DNA from: an uncultured Selenomonadaceae bacterium
GTDB taxonomy: Bacteria > Bacillota > Negativicutes > Selenomonadales > Selenomonadaceae
DNA length: 64,000 nt
Assembly: GCA_905234195.1 (NCBI GenBank)
Contig: CAJOFR010000009.1
Location: forward strand, 62,001-126,000
Reading direction: 5' to 3'
In this document: positions 43,036 to 52,324 of the stretch, one piece after another
Position numbering within the stretch: position 1 is the first letter of the stretch
How the letters are laid out: every line of letters starts with the position of its first letter
Made by a program: the position numbers and the translations under genes
The notes under the pieces: model-generated
Told to the model about the DNA's origin: nothing
Database searches by the model: none
What the model saw: only the letters and a program-made list of their open reading frames with translations

Positions 43036-44091
43036 TTATGGATTGGGGGATAAAGTTATTTTGACGGAAAAAATAATTTCGTCGTCGTCAGTAGCCGTCG
43101 AACGCTCAAGCCGCGCATTCATTTCGACGGAAGATTTCAGGCGGCGCAAATATCTCTGCACAGCGTCCGAACTTTCGGCGATACCCTCAAGCGTCATCGA
43201 ATCGCCGGACGCATTAATTTTCGTCAAGCGAATTTTCCCGTCAGCTATCCGCCCAAGTTTAATCAACGTGTTCAGTTTTTTGGAGTTGTCAGCTTGAGAC
43301 GCGATTAACTCCGTCAAATTTTTCATCGCGGCAATATTTTCGTCAAGCTCCTCTTTCAAAGCCAATTCCTCTTCGTGAGCCGCAAAACTTTCGCGCGCCG
43401 TTTCGAGTTGCGCCGACGCCTTGAAATAATCGTGACCGAGTTTCGCCGAAAATACCGCGACGCAAAATAAAAATATCGCCGCCGCCGCCGCTGAAATTTT
43501 TTTCCAATTCCACGCGTCGAACTGCCCTAACAAAAGGTTGGGAATTTTTTTGCCCGCGATAATTTTCGCAACAAAAATCGCGCGACTAACCGGCGTCAAA
43601 TTTTCCGCATCGTCCGCCAAAATTTCAGGGAACGCCGTCAGCGCACACAAAGTCATAGAATTATTTCGCCAGGCCGCAACGTATTCGTCGACGGCGGTTT
43701 TCGGGAGGGACTCCATCCAAATTTCGTTGCCGACCTTCAAGGACGCGTGCACTTCGTCCTTGCCGACGTGGGCAACAGACCACGCCTTCACCGCCGATTC
43801 AATTTCTTCAGCGGGAATTTTCAGCTCAACTTGATTAGTCGTCGCCTCGCCCTCCCGCAGACAAAGACCAATCCGCGAAAATTTCCAGCCGCGCTCAGAA
43901 AAAACCTCCGCAACTTTTTTTGCAAGCTGTTCTGCGGCGGACAAATCTTTTTCAAAACCGAAAGAAAAATCTACTTCGGCAGTTTCGAGTTTGTCGGCAA
44001 GGCGCGCGAGAAAAATTTTTTCTCCGTCGTGATACACGCCGACAATTTCGCTTAAATCTTCGCGGAAAAAATTTACAAGTTGGGTAATCAA
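43036..44091 (-). CDS. PilM/PilN-like type IV pilus assembly protein, fused
   Basis: 351 aa with three parts: a cytoplasmic N-terminal region with PilM-like features (IVGVYHDGEKIFLARL, then VELKIPAEEIESAVKAW), one membrane helix (about 197-217, KISAAAAAIFLFCVAVF) and a periplasmic coiled coil plus PilN-like ferredoxin-like domain (IRLTKINASGDSMTLEGIA, VQRYLRRLKSS). This resembles GspL or a PilM-PilN fusion. No other pilus or type II secretion gene is adjacent. Its start overlaps the stop of the upstream CNNM gene by 4 bases. Confidence 0.6.
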   Translation of the reverse strand: MITQLVNFFREDLSEIVGVYHDGEKIFLARLADKLETAEVDFSFGFEKDLSAAEQLAKKVAEVFSERGWKFSRIGLCLREGEATTNQVELKIPAEEIESAVKAWSVAHVGKDEVHASLKVGNEIWMESLPKTAVDEYVAAWRNNSMTLCALTAFPEILADDAENLTPVSRAIFVAKIIAGKKIPNLLLGQFDAWNWKKISAAAAAIFLFCVAVFSAKLGHDYFKASAQLETARESFAAHEEELALKEELDENIAAMKNLTELIASQADNSKKLNTLIKLGRIADGKIRLTKINASGDSMTLEGIAESSDAVQRYLRRLKSSVEMNARLERSTATDDDEIIFSVKITLSPNP

Positions 44092-45416
44092 TTTTCTTTT
44101 TCCATTCGTTTAACGAGCCGAACCAAAATTCGAGTGATACGCACGCCGTCGACTTCCTCAACGTAAAAAGTATTCCCTTCGTAAGAGGCAGTTTGTCCGA
44201 CGCGCGGTTCACCGCCGATTCTGTCAGTCAGCCAGCCGCCGATTGTGTCAACGTCTTCGTCTTTAATTTCAATATCGAATTCATCTTCAAGGTCTTCGAG
44301 TTTCATTTTCGCGTCAATGGAATAAATATTTTCGGCGCGGCGTTCGGATTCGGGACGCTCTTCCTCGTCGAACTCGTCTTGAATTTCGCCGATAAGTTCT
44401 TCGACAATATCTTCAATCGTGACCATGCCGGAAGTGCCGCCGTATTCGTCGACGACAATCGCCAGTTGCGAACGATTTTTTTGCATCATCTTCAAAAGTA
44501 CGCTGACGTCCATGCTTTCCGGGACAAAGAAAACTTTTCGCGCAAGTTTCGTCAAATTCGGCTTGAGTTGTTTGCCGCCGGCGAGCCGCCACGTGATTAA
44601 ATCCTTGACGTGCAGAAAACCGATAATATGATCTTTATCCTCGTTGCAAATCGGGTAGCGCGTCATTTCCTCTTCGAGCATGGTGTTAAAATTTTCCTCG
44701 TAAGTTTTGTTCGTGTAGAGGCAAACCATGTCCGTGCGCGGCACCATAATTTCGCGAACACTAAGCTCCGTAAAATCGAAGACGTTATCAACAAAATCAA
44801 CTTCGGTATCGTCAACCAGACCTTGCTTGTGACTTTCCTCCATGAGCAGGCGAATTTCTTCGGGGTTGTGAGCGACTTCTCCTTCGCCGACATTATTCAG
44901 CCCCAAGTGTTTGGAAACAAAAGTTGCCGTGACGTTGAGCATTAAGACGAAAGGATACATGACTTTCCAGAAAATTAACATGGGCAGGGCGATTGACAGC
45001 AAAATTTTTTCGGAATTAGCTATCGCCATCGATTTCGGGGTAAGTTCTCCCAAAATTATGTGCATTGAAGTGATTATGGTGAACGCCAGCGCGAAAGATA
45101 TTGTGTGACCGAGTGTATCGCCGAGCCCGAAAGATTGAGTTATCGGCAAAATTAATTCCGCGACGAAAGGTTCACCGACCCAGCCGAGCCCCAGCGACGC
45201 CAAAGTTATTCCGAGTTGCGTGACGGAAAGTGCTTCGTCGAGTTCGTCAGTTAATTTTTTTGCGTAGACCGCGCGTTTATTTCCCTCTTGAATTAGAGTT
45301 TCGAGACGCGACGGGCGCATTTTTACGCAACAAAACTCCGCCGCGACGAAAAAACCGTTCATGGCGATTAAGAAGAATACCAAAAAAATTTGCAGTAGTA
45401 TAGGGACAACGTCCAC
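44088..45416 (-). CDS. CNNM/CorC (HlyC) family membrane protein, hemolysin-like
   Basis: 442 aa: DUF21/CNNM transmembrane domain (about 5-190, four helices, MNGFFVAAEFCCVKMR and GELTPKSMAIANSEKI), paired CBS domains (IMVPRTDMVCLY, VDEYGGTSGMVTIEDIVEELIG) and a C-terminal CorC_HlyC domain (GGWLTDRIGG). Members act in Mg2+ or Na+ export despite the hemolysin name. The start is GTG at 45416 after GGAGGG. Confidence 0.9.
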   Translation of the reverse strand: MDVVPILLQIFLVFFLIAMNGFFVAAEFCCVKMRPSRLETLIQEGNKRAVYAKKLTDELDEALSVTQLGITLASLGLGWVGEPFVAELILPITQSFGLGDTLGHTISFALAFTIITSMHIILGELTPKSMAIANSEKILLSIALPMLIFWKVMYPFVLMLNVTATFVSKHLGLNNVGEGEVAHNPEEIRLLMEESHKQGLVDDTEVDFVDNVFDFTELSVREIMVPRTDMVCLYTNKTYEENFNTMLEEEMTRYPICNEDKDHIIGFLHVKDLITWRLAGGKQLKPNLTKLARKVFFVPESMDVSVLLKMMQKNRSQLAIVVDEYGGTSGMVTIEDIVEELIGEIQDEFDEEERPESERRAENIYSIDAKMKLEDLEDEFDIEIKDEDVDTIGGWLTDRIGGEPRVGQTASYEGNTFYVEEVDGVRITRILVRLVKRMEKEN

Positions 45417-45440
45417 GAAAAATTTTCCCTCCAGTTTTCG

Positions 45441-46295
45441 TTAAACAATCAGTTCGCGCTCGATAATTTCCCGCATAACTTCAAGGTCGGGCAGTTTTCC
45501 GGTGAAGAGCCTGTAGGATTCTCTTCCCTGCAGGAGCAACATTGACAGCCCGCTCAATGTGGGGTAGCCGAGTTCTTCAGCGGTTTGGAGCAATTTTGTT
45601 TTCGCCGGATTGTAAACTATATCGTAAACGAGCGCGCCTTCCGGCAAAAGTTTTAAATCGACGGGCGGCATTGCGTCGACGTTGGGGAACATTCCCAGCG
45701 GCGTCGTATTGATTAAAATATCCGCCGTCTGCATAACTTCCTTAAATTCATCCGTAGACCAATCCATTGCCTCGACGCTGCCATAAAGTTGGAAGTCGTC
45801 GGAAAGGACTTTTGCCCTCTTCAAATTCCGCGCACCGATTGTAATATAACCTGCTCTGCGTTTGCACAGCCCCCACAAAACTGCACGCGCCGCGCCGCCC
45901 GCGCCGAGCACGACGGCGTTGCACTCTTCGGGGAGAAATTCAGCTTCAGCGAGCGCGGCAAGAAACCCCGTAACGTCGGTGTTGTAGCCGGTGAGCATAC
46001 CGCCGTCATTTACGACGGTATTGACCGCGCCGATAACCATTGCGTCCGAATCAATCGCGTCGAGGTGAGTCAAAATACTCGTCTTGTGCGGAATTGTGAC
46101 ATTAATTCCGCGAAAATCCAGACCCTTCACGCCGTCGACGGCGAGCATCAATCTTCCGGCTTGAATCGGCATCGCGATATAGTTGTAGTTCGGGAAACCC
46201 GCCGCCTTAAAAGCCGCCATGTACATTTTCGGGGACATAGAATGACCGACCGGCCAACCGATTATCCCGAAATTTCTTATTTCATTTGAAGACAA
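45441..46295 (-). CDS. aroE: Shikimate dehydrogenase
   Basis: NADP-dependent reduction of 3-dehydroshikimate in aromatic amino acid synthesis, 284 aa. GIIGWPVGHSMSPKMY (shikimate site), NVTIPHKTSI with the catalytic Lys, GAVNTVVNDGG, nucleotide-binding VLGAGGAARAVLWGL and NTTPLGMFPN are present. The GTG at 46304 lies inside AAAGGAGTG, so the TTG at 46295 is preferred. Confidence 0.93.
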   Translation of the reverse strand: MSSNEIRNFGIIGWPVGHSMSPKMYMAAFKAAGFPNYNYIAMPIQAGRLMLAVDGVKGLDFRGINVTIPHKTSILTHLDAIDSDAMVIGAVNTVVNDGGMLTGYNTDVTGFLAALAEAEFLPEECNAVVLGAGGAARAVLWGLCKRRAGYITIGARNLKRAKVLSDDFQLYGSVEAMDWSTDEFKEVMQTADILINTTPLGMFPNVDAMPPVDLKLLPEGALVYDIVYNPAKTKLLQTAEELGYPTLSGLSMLLLQGRESYRLFTGKLPDLEVMREIIERELIV

Positions 46296-46311
46296 AATAG
46301 TCACTCCTTTT

Positions 46312-47772
46312 CTAGGAATTAAATTGCGAACGAGTTTTATAGAGCAAATTCATTTTCATTTCGTAATAATTTGGTGTCATGTCAAGATAATGGTGATGGG
46401 GATTCTCGAAACGCTGTTCCTCTTGCCAAATTTCGTTGGACAGCTGATTTTTCACGTAGTCACGAATTTCCTGCAACGTCGGCAAATTTTCGACGCGCCG
46501 CCCGTCTTTCACGTAGAGTTTCAAAAGTTTTTTCGCCGTACAATTTTTAAACTCCCGTTGCTTCCACGGCTTGACGGGGTCAATATATCTGAACGGCTTC
46601 GACAAATCAACTTCCTCGTCCATTAAAGCGAGCATATCCGCGACGGCTTGATTGTTTTCGTCGTAAATGCGATAAACATTTTTCAAGCCGGGGTTGGTAA
46701 TTTTCCCGACGTTTTCGCTGACTTTGATGCGCGGCAAAAATTCCCCGCCCTCATTTACGGCAACGATTTTGTAGACCGCGCCGAAAACCGGTTCAGATTT
46801 TGCGGTGATAAGTCTTTCGCCGACTCCGAAACTGTCAATCGCCGCGCCCTGATTCAAAAGGGAAGTTATTGTAAATTCGTCGAGGCTGTTTGAAACGATA
46901 ATCTTGCAGTCCGTCAAGCCGGCGTCGTCAAGCATTTTTCTGACGCGCTTGGAAAGATAAGCAAGGTCGCCCGAATCAACCCGCACGCCCTTCAAGCGAT
47001 TGCCCATTGGCTCCAAAACTTCCTTCGCGATACGAATTGCATTGGGTACGCCGCTGTGAATGACGTCATAAGTATCGACAAGCAGGACAGTAGACTGGGG
47101 ATAAACTTCGGCGTAGCGTTTGAAGGCGTCGAACTCGTCGCGGAAATACATGATCCAGCTGTGCGCCATTGTGCCGTTCACGGGGATGCCGAAAGATTGT
47201 CCGGCTGAAACGGTTGCCGTGCCGTTGACGCCGCCGATAAAAGCAGCCCGCGCGCCTAAAGTTGCCGCGTCCATGTTATGAGCACGCCGCGCCCCGAAGT
47301 CTGAAACGAATCTGCCTTCTGCCGCGCGAACAATTCTGCGCGCCTTAGTCGCAATCAGTGATTGGTGGTTAATCTGCGTGAGAATCGACGTCTCAATCAG
47401 TTGCGCGTCAATCAAATCCGCAATGACAGTCATAAAAGGTTCGTTGGGGTACATGATTGTACCTTCGGGGAAAGAATAAATGTCGCCATGAAAACGAAAA
47501 TCTTTGAGGTAATTCAAAAAACCTTCGTCGAAAAGATTTTGCGCGCGAAAATATTCGACGTCCTCTTCTCTGAAGTGCATGTTTTCGATATACTCAATAA
47601 TTTGTTCGAGCCCCGCAAAAATTGCAAAGCCGCCGCCATCGGGGTTGCGCCGATAAAAAACGTCGAAGGCAACCTGCGTATTTTCGCCGCCGTTTTTGAA
47701 ATAACCGTTCGCCATAGTCATCTCGTAAAAATCCATCATCATGCTGATGTTGCGCTTGTCAAACTGCGTCAT
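46312..47772 (-). CDS. pncB: Nicotinate phosphoribosyltransferase
   Basis: NAD salvage enzyme, 486 aa. DFYEMTMANGYF at the start, RIVRAAEGRFVSDFGARRAHN, NGTMAHSWIM (catalytic His) and VRVDSGDL are diagnostic. The ATG is preceded by a GGAGG-type site. It lies in the same direction as aroE with a 16-base gap. Confidence 0.93.
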   Translation of the reverse strand: MTQFDKRNISMMMDFYEMTMANGYFKNGGENTQVAFDVFYRRNPDGGGFAIFAGLEQIIEYIENMHFREEDVEYFRAQNLFDEGFLNYLKDFRFHGDIYSFPEGTIMYPNEPFMTVIADLIDAQLIETSILTQINHQSLIATKARRIVRAAEGRFVSDFGARRAHNMDAATLGARAAFIGGVNGTATVSAGQSFGIPVNGTMAHSWIMYFRDEFDAFKRYAEVYPQSTVLLVDTYDVIHSGVPNAIRIAKEVLEPMGNRLKGVRVDSGDLAYLSKRVRKMLDDAGLTDCKIIVSNSLDEFTITSLLNQGAAIDSFGVGERLITAKSEPVFGAVYKIVAVNEGGEFLPRIKVSENVGKITNPGLKNVYRIYDENNQAVADMLALMDEEVDLSKPFRYIDPVKPWKQREFKNCTAKKLLKLYVKDGRRVENLPTLQEIRDYVKNQLSNEIWQEEQRFENPHHHYLDMTPNYYEMKMNLLYKTRSQFNS

Positions 47773-47810
47773 AAAAAAATCCTCCGTGCAGAATTTTAAG
47801 CCGATAAAGA

Positions 47811-47839
47811 TTTATATCATATATAAGGAACATTGTCAA
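47811..47839 (-). promoter_or_regulatory. Sigma-A promoter of pncB
   Basis: Minus strand TTGACA (47839-47834), 17 bases, TATAAA (47816-47811), about 40 bases before the pncB ATG. Confidence 0.65.
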
Positions 47840-47875
47840 AAATTCTGATTGATTTTCTCAAAAAATTTTCGTTGG

Positions 47876-47904
47876 TTGACTTTGATTTTGATTGCCGCTA
47901 AAAT
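47876..47904 (+). promoter_or_regulatory. Sigma-A promoter of the injection-system baseplate genes
   Basis: TTGACT (47876-47881), 17 bases, TAAAAT (47899-47904), about 50 bases before the TTG start at 47953. It suggests vegetative expression of this arm. Confidence 0.6.
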
Positions 47905-47952
47905 TGTATCACGCATGAAATTTTCTTTCAAGTCAAAGGAGGCGGTGATAGG

Positions 47953-49245
47953 TTGGGATTATTTGACAGCGATTTTAATATCGAAAATTATGTTCGGCAA
48001 AGGATACCGGAGATAAAAAATCTTGAGAACAGGGAGCTTTTCAAAAAGATTGTCGGCGGATCTGTCATTGAGTTTTATAAGCACGTGAAGACGGAGTATG
48101 ACGCGCTGGAGAAAAGAGTTTTCGAGCAAGCCCCGAAGGCGAACAGGATGCCGGATTTAATTACGTGCGTGGTTCCTGCAGAAAAATACGACTTGACTGA
48201 CGAAAATATGAAGCCGCTTTTCGCCGAAGACCTGGGCGAAACAAAAATCGACGCGCAGGAAATGATAGACGCGGTGAACAACGGCAGAGAATTTTTTCTT
48301 TATACGTGCATGATACGGGCGGATTTTTTGGAGCTGGAAAAATTGTCGAGCGCGGGGAGAATTTTTAAGGGCGTGATTGAAAGTGAGTTTGGAGAAACCC
48401 CCGCAGAATTTATTTTGAAACCAAACGAGAAATACCGCAAAAAAGCGGAAGAGCTTTACAAAATTTCGAGGCTGAATTATTTGCCGTGGCGCAGTCTAAA
48501 TCTCTCGTACTTCTACAAACTTTTCGACGTCTATGTCGTGAAGATTGAGGATTGGGACGAGCAGCTTGAGGTTGAAAAAGTTTCGGTGGAGTTTGACGAA
48601 TTTAGCGGAAGGATTTTAAATCGTCCGCTCCCGCTGTGGAATATCGAGGAAGTTTTGATAAAGGCGAACTCGTACCCACAACCTGCTGTTGACAGAAAAT
48701 ATTACGAGCATTTTTTGTACCAGAAACAATTTAACTCGGAGCATAAATATTTGTTGAAGGAGAGCGATTTTCTGATTAGAAATATTTTTTGGGAGGGCGG
48801 GGACTTGTACATAATTTGCGACAGCGACACGCCCGGCGACTGGAAATTTTATGAGTTCCTTCCCGCGCCGGATCCAAAAAATTACGAGAATCCTTTGATT
48901 GGTAACGAGCAAAATGAAAGTTTTTCGCGAAACATGACGGAATATTTCGGGCAGAGGATAAAGACGCGCACCGAAGTTGTGAGATTTTTTAATTCTTTCA
49001 AGTGCATGGAGCATTTGAATTTTGTCGACGCGAAAATTATTGACGAGCGAAAAATTTTTGAGAGCTACTCTATGGAAAAATTTATCGACTACGAATATCG
49101 CACGGGCGACAGGGAAAATTTTTTCGAGTTTTCTTTCAGACCGAAGGACGAAGATTTTTATTTGAATCGCGATTTAATCAGCTTCCTCACGACAGAAATT
49201 CAGCACCTGTTCCCCGAATATAATTGCGTTGGAAAGTTGGTGTGA
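47953..49245 (+). CDS. Baseplate-like protein of a contractile injection system (component A)
   Basis: 430 aa, no named domain that I can assign with certainty. The N-terminal part (IPEIKNLENRELFKKIVG, then HVKTEYDALEKRVF) is like a large conserved protein that opens similar clostridial and negativicute injection loci, sometimes mis-annotated as normocyte-binding protein. It ends in an acidic region. By place and size it may correspond to a TssF-like wedge subunit; this is inference. The start is TTG after AAAGGAGG. The stop overlaps the start of the next gene (GTGTGA). Confidence 0.55.
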   Translation: MGLFDSDFNIENYVRQRIPEIKNLENRELFKKIVGGSVIEFYKHVKTEYDALEKRVFEQAPKANRMPDLITCVVPAEKYDLTDENMKPLFAEDLGETKIDAQEMIDAVNNGREFFLYTCMIRADFLELEKLSSAGRIFKGVIESEFGETPAEFILKPNEKYRKKAEELYKISRLNYLPWRSLNLSYFYKLFDVYVVKIEDWDEQLEVEKVSVEFDEFSGRILNRPLPLWNIEEVLIKANSYPQPAVDRKYYEHFLYQKQFNSEHKYLLKESDFLIRNIFWEGGDLYIICDSDTPGDWKFYEFLPAPDPKNYENPLIGNEQNESFSRNMTEYFGQRIKTRTEVVRFFNSFKCMEHLNFVDAKIIDERKIFESYSMEKFIDYEYRTGDRENFFEFSFRPKDEDFYLNRDLISFLTTEIQHLFPEYNCVGKLV

Positions 49246-49955
49246 CTTTGAATTTTATTTGGGATATTGTTTTGCAGGCGGCGAAGGACGATTTTTCTTC
49301 GGAGGAACTTTTTTTCAAGCCCGCAAAAAATTTCAGTCCGTATTACGAACAATCTTTCGACTGCATAAATCAAAAGCACGTCGACCGCGCCGAAATCGAA
49401 ATAAATCCGCTGATGAGGTTTTCCCCGATTTTTGAATACCTTTTGCACCCCGACGTTAAGGACTTGATTTTTGCGAGGCAGAAGGAATTTATTTTGTTTC
49501 TCTTCGATTTTCTGACGCACATTTTATCCGAAATAGATTTATGTCACGGCATGACGCGGCGGGAATTTTATATCAGACAAATTCGGCGGGAACTTTTGGA
49601 CGGAACTTTTGGCGAGGTTGCAAAAATCGGGATGTCGAGTTTAAAACGTGCACAACAGGTTGCGGTTGCCGACGAACTTTTACGCGTCATGGAGACCGGC
49701 TCCGGCGTCCAATCTTTTTGCAACGTCATGAAACAAATTTTTCAGGGCTGTATCGTTTATCAAAATCGTTTTCACCCGCAAAAAATTTACGTGTATATCG
49801 GCAGGGAGCGTGACGAAATTTTGCAGAACGAATGGCAGATGGTACGCGAAACTTTTTTGCCGATTGACATTGAAGTAAAAATTTTTTGGGCGGAGCATTT
49901 TGGAATTTTGGGCGTCAATGAAACGATGTTGGCCGACAAAATTGCAATTTTTTAG
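49242..49955 (+). CDS. Baseplate-like protein (component B)
   Basis: 237 aa, soluble. The middle has THILSEIDLCHGMTRREFYI and the end has LPIDIEVKIFWAEHFGILG, a pattern reminiscent of small wedge or TssG-like proteins, but I do not recognise a defined family. The GTG at 49242 overlaps the previous stop; GGAAAG lies upstream. Tight coupling to components A and C suggests one complex. Confidence 0.5.
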   Translation: MTLNFIWDIVLQAAKDDFSSEELFFKPAKNFSPYYEQSFDCINQKHVDRAEIEINPLMRFSPIFEYLLHPDVKDLIFARQKEFILFLFDFLTHILSEIDLCHGMTRREFYIRQIRRELLDGTFGEVAKIGMSSLKRAQQVAVADELLRVMETGSGVQSFCNVMKQIFQGCIVYQNRFHPQKIYVYIGRERDEILQNEWQMVRETFLPIDIEVKIFWAEHFGILGVNETMLADKIAIF

Positions 49956-49966
49956 GAGATTTTAAA

Positions 49967-50740
49967 ATGAACGAGCAAAAATATCCCCGTCTGGAAAAAC
50001 TGCACATTTTAAGGACGGAGGCACTTTGCAGCATGCGAGACCGCGCCTTCGACACGCCGCAATTTTTTTTCAAGAATCACAGCGACGGAATTTTGAGCGG
50101 TTGCGAGTTGCACACGACGAAAAATTCTATCACATTGAGCGCGGGAATAATCCTGCACAATAATTTTCTTTACCTTATCAAAAATGAAATGTCCGTGAAC
50201 TACGCGCCGACTGAAGAATATGTCATGCTGAAAATTATTTTTGAGCCGGAAATTTTGAGCGAGAATTTTATTCAGCGCAATGTGAAAATTATTTTGTCCG
50301 ACGATATGAATATTTCGGATAGCGAAATGGAGCTTTGCAGGTTTAAATTGAAAAGGGGCGCGGTTCTTCGCACGAAGTACACGGATTTTTTTGACAGGGC
50401 TACGGAATTTGATACGATAAATTCAATAAACGTGCCTTACTCCTCGAAAAATGAAAGCACTCTTTCGCCGGAAATAACTTTTGCGTTCGCGCAGGAGGCG
50501 AAAAATTTTGAACTTGAGCCCGAAGATTTTAGTTTCTGTCAGGCGGCGTTGAGCAGGGAGACTCTTTCAGCCGAGCAAATTTCTTTTTACGTCGAGCGCA
50601 GATTAAAAATTGAGTTGCCGGACAAAAAAAATCAGACACTCTACGATAACTTGTGTCTGATTTTGCAGGAGATAATTTCCGGCAGAAAACGTGAGCTGAA
50701 AAATTTCGGTCGTCGTCGCAGAGGAATTTTACTTGACTGA
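49967..50740 (+). CDS. Baseplate-like protein (component C)
   Basis: 257 aa. Beta-rich N-terminal half with LSAGIILHNNFLYLI, then CRFKLKRGAVLRTKYTDFFD and ATEFDTINSINVPYSS, then a helical region. The KxGA.LR.KY.DF and TEF.T.N motifs recur in homologous loci in my memory and may mark a TssK-like adaptor; unproven. GGAG lies 9 bases before the ATG. Its end overlaps the convergent immunity-like gene by 12 bases. Confidence 0.5.
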   Translation: MNEQKYPRLEKLHILRTEALCSMRDRAFDTPQFFFKNHSDGILSGCELHTTKNSITLSAGIILHNNFLYLIKNEMSVNYAPTEEYVMLKIIFEPEILSENFIQRNVKIILSDDMNISDSEMELCRFKLKRGAVLRTKYTDFFDRATEFDTINSINVPYSSKNESTLSPEITFAFAQEAKNFELEPEDFSFCQAALSRETLSAEQISFYVERRLKIELPDKKNQTLYDNLCLILQEIISGRKRELKNFGRRRRGILLD

Positions 50741-51268
50741 AATTTTTTCGAGGAGGACGCCGACGGGCTGACGACGCAAAAAACATTCTGCCGCGTCGAG
50801 ATTCAGCAACCAAATATCTTCCGCCGGCAAAGTGCAATGCAAAATTCTTTTCCCCGCGAAAATTTTTTCTTCGAGAAATTTTGAATCCAGAACCAATTTT
50901 TTTGCCTTGCCTAACAAAATCAAACTGTCTTCGCTGATAATTTTGGAGGTCGGCAAAAACGGCAACCAGTACAGTGGCATCGCCGCCTTTTCCCTGCGCG
51001 AAATTTCGTAGAGTTGCACGCCTTTAAATTCCAAATCCGGATCCAGGAATTTGAAAAGTTGTTGCAGTCTGTCATGAATCAAGAGGGTCGGCTCAAACAA
51101 AACGTCGCACTCAATAATTTTCCCACTGTAAAAAGCAACGGCGTCGTCGATTTTTGAAAAAGTTTTCTCGTCGACGAAGTACGGATAATTTTTTCTGTTG
51201 AAGTTCCCGCCGTCCGCGATACCAGGCGCGTCGGGATCTTTTTTTATTTGAAACCATTCAGTCTGCAT
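50729..51268 (-). CDS. Immunity-like hypothetical protein
   Basis: 179 aa soluble alpha/beta protein directly downstream of the tube-fusion gene (15-base gap). Its order (Trp-rich start, FYSGKIIECDVLFEPTLLIHDRL, SRREKAAMPLYWLPFLP, terminal VGVLLEKISV) is reminiscent of Imm11/DUF1629-type immunity proteins, which often close a toxin gene. Assignment rests on position and gross pattern only. The ATG at 51268 or the one 3 bases before it could be used. Confidence 0.4.
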   Translation of the reverse strand: MQTEWFQIKKDPDAPGIADGGNFNRKNYPYFVDEKTFSKIDDAVAFYSGKIIECDVLFEPTLLIHDRLQQLFKFLDPDLEFKGVQLYEISRREKAAMPLYWLPFLPTSKIISEDSLILLGKAKKLVLDSKFLEEKIFAGKRILHCTLPAEDIWLLNLDAAECFLRRQPVGVLLEKISVK

Positions 51269-51283
51269 CATTTTTTGTAGCCG

Positions 51284-52309
51284 TCAATCTTTCTCGTCGT
51301 CGCCTTCGTCGTCGTCCTTTTTCTTTTTCTTTTTCTCTACCGGTTTGCCGTCGATAATATTATCCACAATGTAATCTTTGTGCTTAGCGATAGCGTCGGC
51401 AAGTTCGTCGTCGGGATTCCAGGCAGAGCCGTCAACAAAAGCCCCCTCAATATCTTTGGAAGCCATCTTCGCACCTTTGGCAACGTGGCGCATTTTCTTT
51501 AACTTATCCATTGCCTCCTCGTTATCTTTGTCCACGAAAACTTCAGCGGCGTCGGCGGCTGCATCAATAACTTTGCTCGAAGATTTTGCGACAGTGGACA
51601 CGTCGGACATAAAGGAAGTAAAAGATTGCTCGAAGGAAGGTCCTTGCACTTCAATGGACGGTACGTTTTGTTGGGCGGGTTGCTGACCGGGCTGTTGCTG
51701 ACCGGGAACAGGAATAGTTACAGCCATTACCAGCGTGAAATGTCCTTCGCCGTTTTTGTCGAAGTATTCTTCGTAACTGTCGACGTAAGCCCTTTTCAGA
51801 ATCAACGCCCTAAATCGGCGGTCGTCCGTCGCAAAAACTGTAGCCACCACGTCGCGATAATAAGCGTCGTCCGCAGAACCTATCGGAGTATTCGCCCACT
51901 TCCAAATTCGTGACGCATCCTTTTTCTTCGCGGTTTCCTTGCCCAACGTGAAAAATAAATTCGGCATCTCTATATTGCCCTTCACGGTGAGAACGTGCTT
52001 GACGTCTTTCTTTACCACATCCGTCAAGTTGGAAGTGTTCGCCAAATTATTTGCGTTGAGTTCGTATTTGGTGTGCTTGTCTATGAACGTTTTAAAATAC
52101 ATCTCCTGAACCATGTCGCCGTTGAGTGCAACGCTGTTCTCGTTCGTAAGATGTTTTGCGTACATGTCGAAAAAATCAAAGCCCGCCGCATCTTCCACAA
52201 CGCTGAGTGCCGCGTCTGCAGCATGTATGCCAATCTTCGTGTCACCTACAAATTTATCGACTTTACCTTTGTCAGCATCGCCGGCTAAAATATAAAGCGC
52301 GTAGTTCAT
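51284..52309 (-). CDS. Tube-domain protein with C-terminal extension (putative cargo fusion)
   Basis: 341 aa. Residues about 100-200 match the two tube proteins at 62286 and 62726: IWKWANTP, then AYYRDVVATVF, then VDSYEEYFDKNGEGHFTLVM, equivalent to LANWSLMP, CYRDVQVQI and VMDYTEDLNDEEGVGTFTML. A Pro/Gln-rich linker (201-220) leads to a 120-residue Ala/Lys/Asp-rich helical tail ending in Lys and Asp/Glu runs. The layout is like a specialised Hcp with a C-terminal effector. GGAGGG precedes the ATG at 52309. It is followed by an immunity-like gene. Confidence 0.6.
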   Translation of the reverse strand: MNYALYILAGDADKGKVDKFVGDTKIGIHAADAALSVVEDAAGFDFFDMYAKHLTNENSVALNGDMVQEMYFKTFIDKHTKYELNANNLANTSNLTDVVKKDVKHVLTVKGNIEMPNLFFTLGKETAKKKDASRIWKWANTPIGSADDAYYRDVVATVFATDDRRFRALILKRAYVDSYEEYFDKNGEGHFTLVMAVTIPVPGQQQPGQQPAQQNVPSIEVQGPSFEQSFTSFMSDVSTVAKSSSKVIDAAADAAEVFVDKDNEEAMDKLKKMRHVAKGAKMASKDIEGAFVDGSAWNPDDELADAIAKHKDYIVDNIIDGKPVEKKKKKKDDDEGDDEKD

Positions 52310-52324
52310 TTTCAACCCTCCCGA

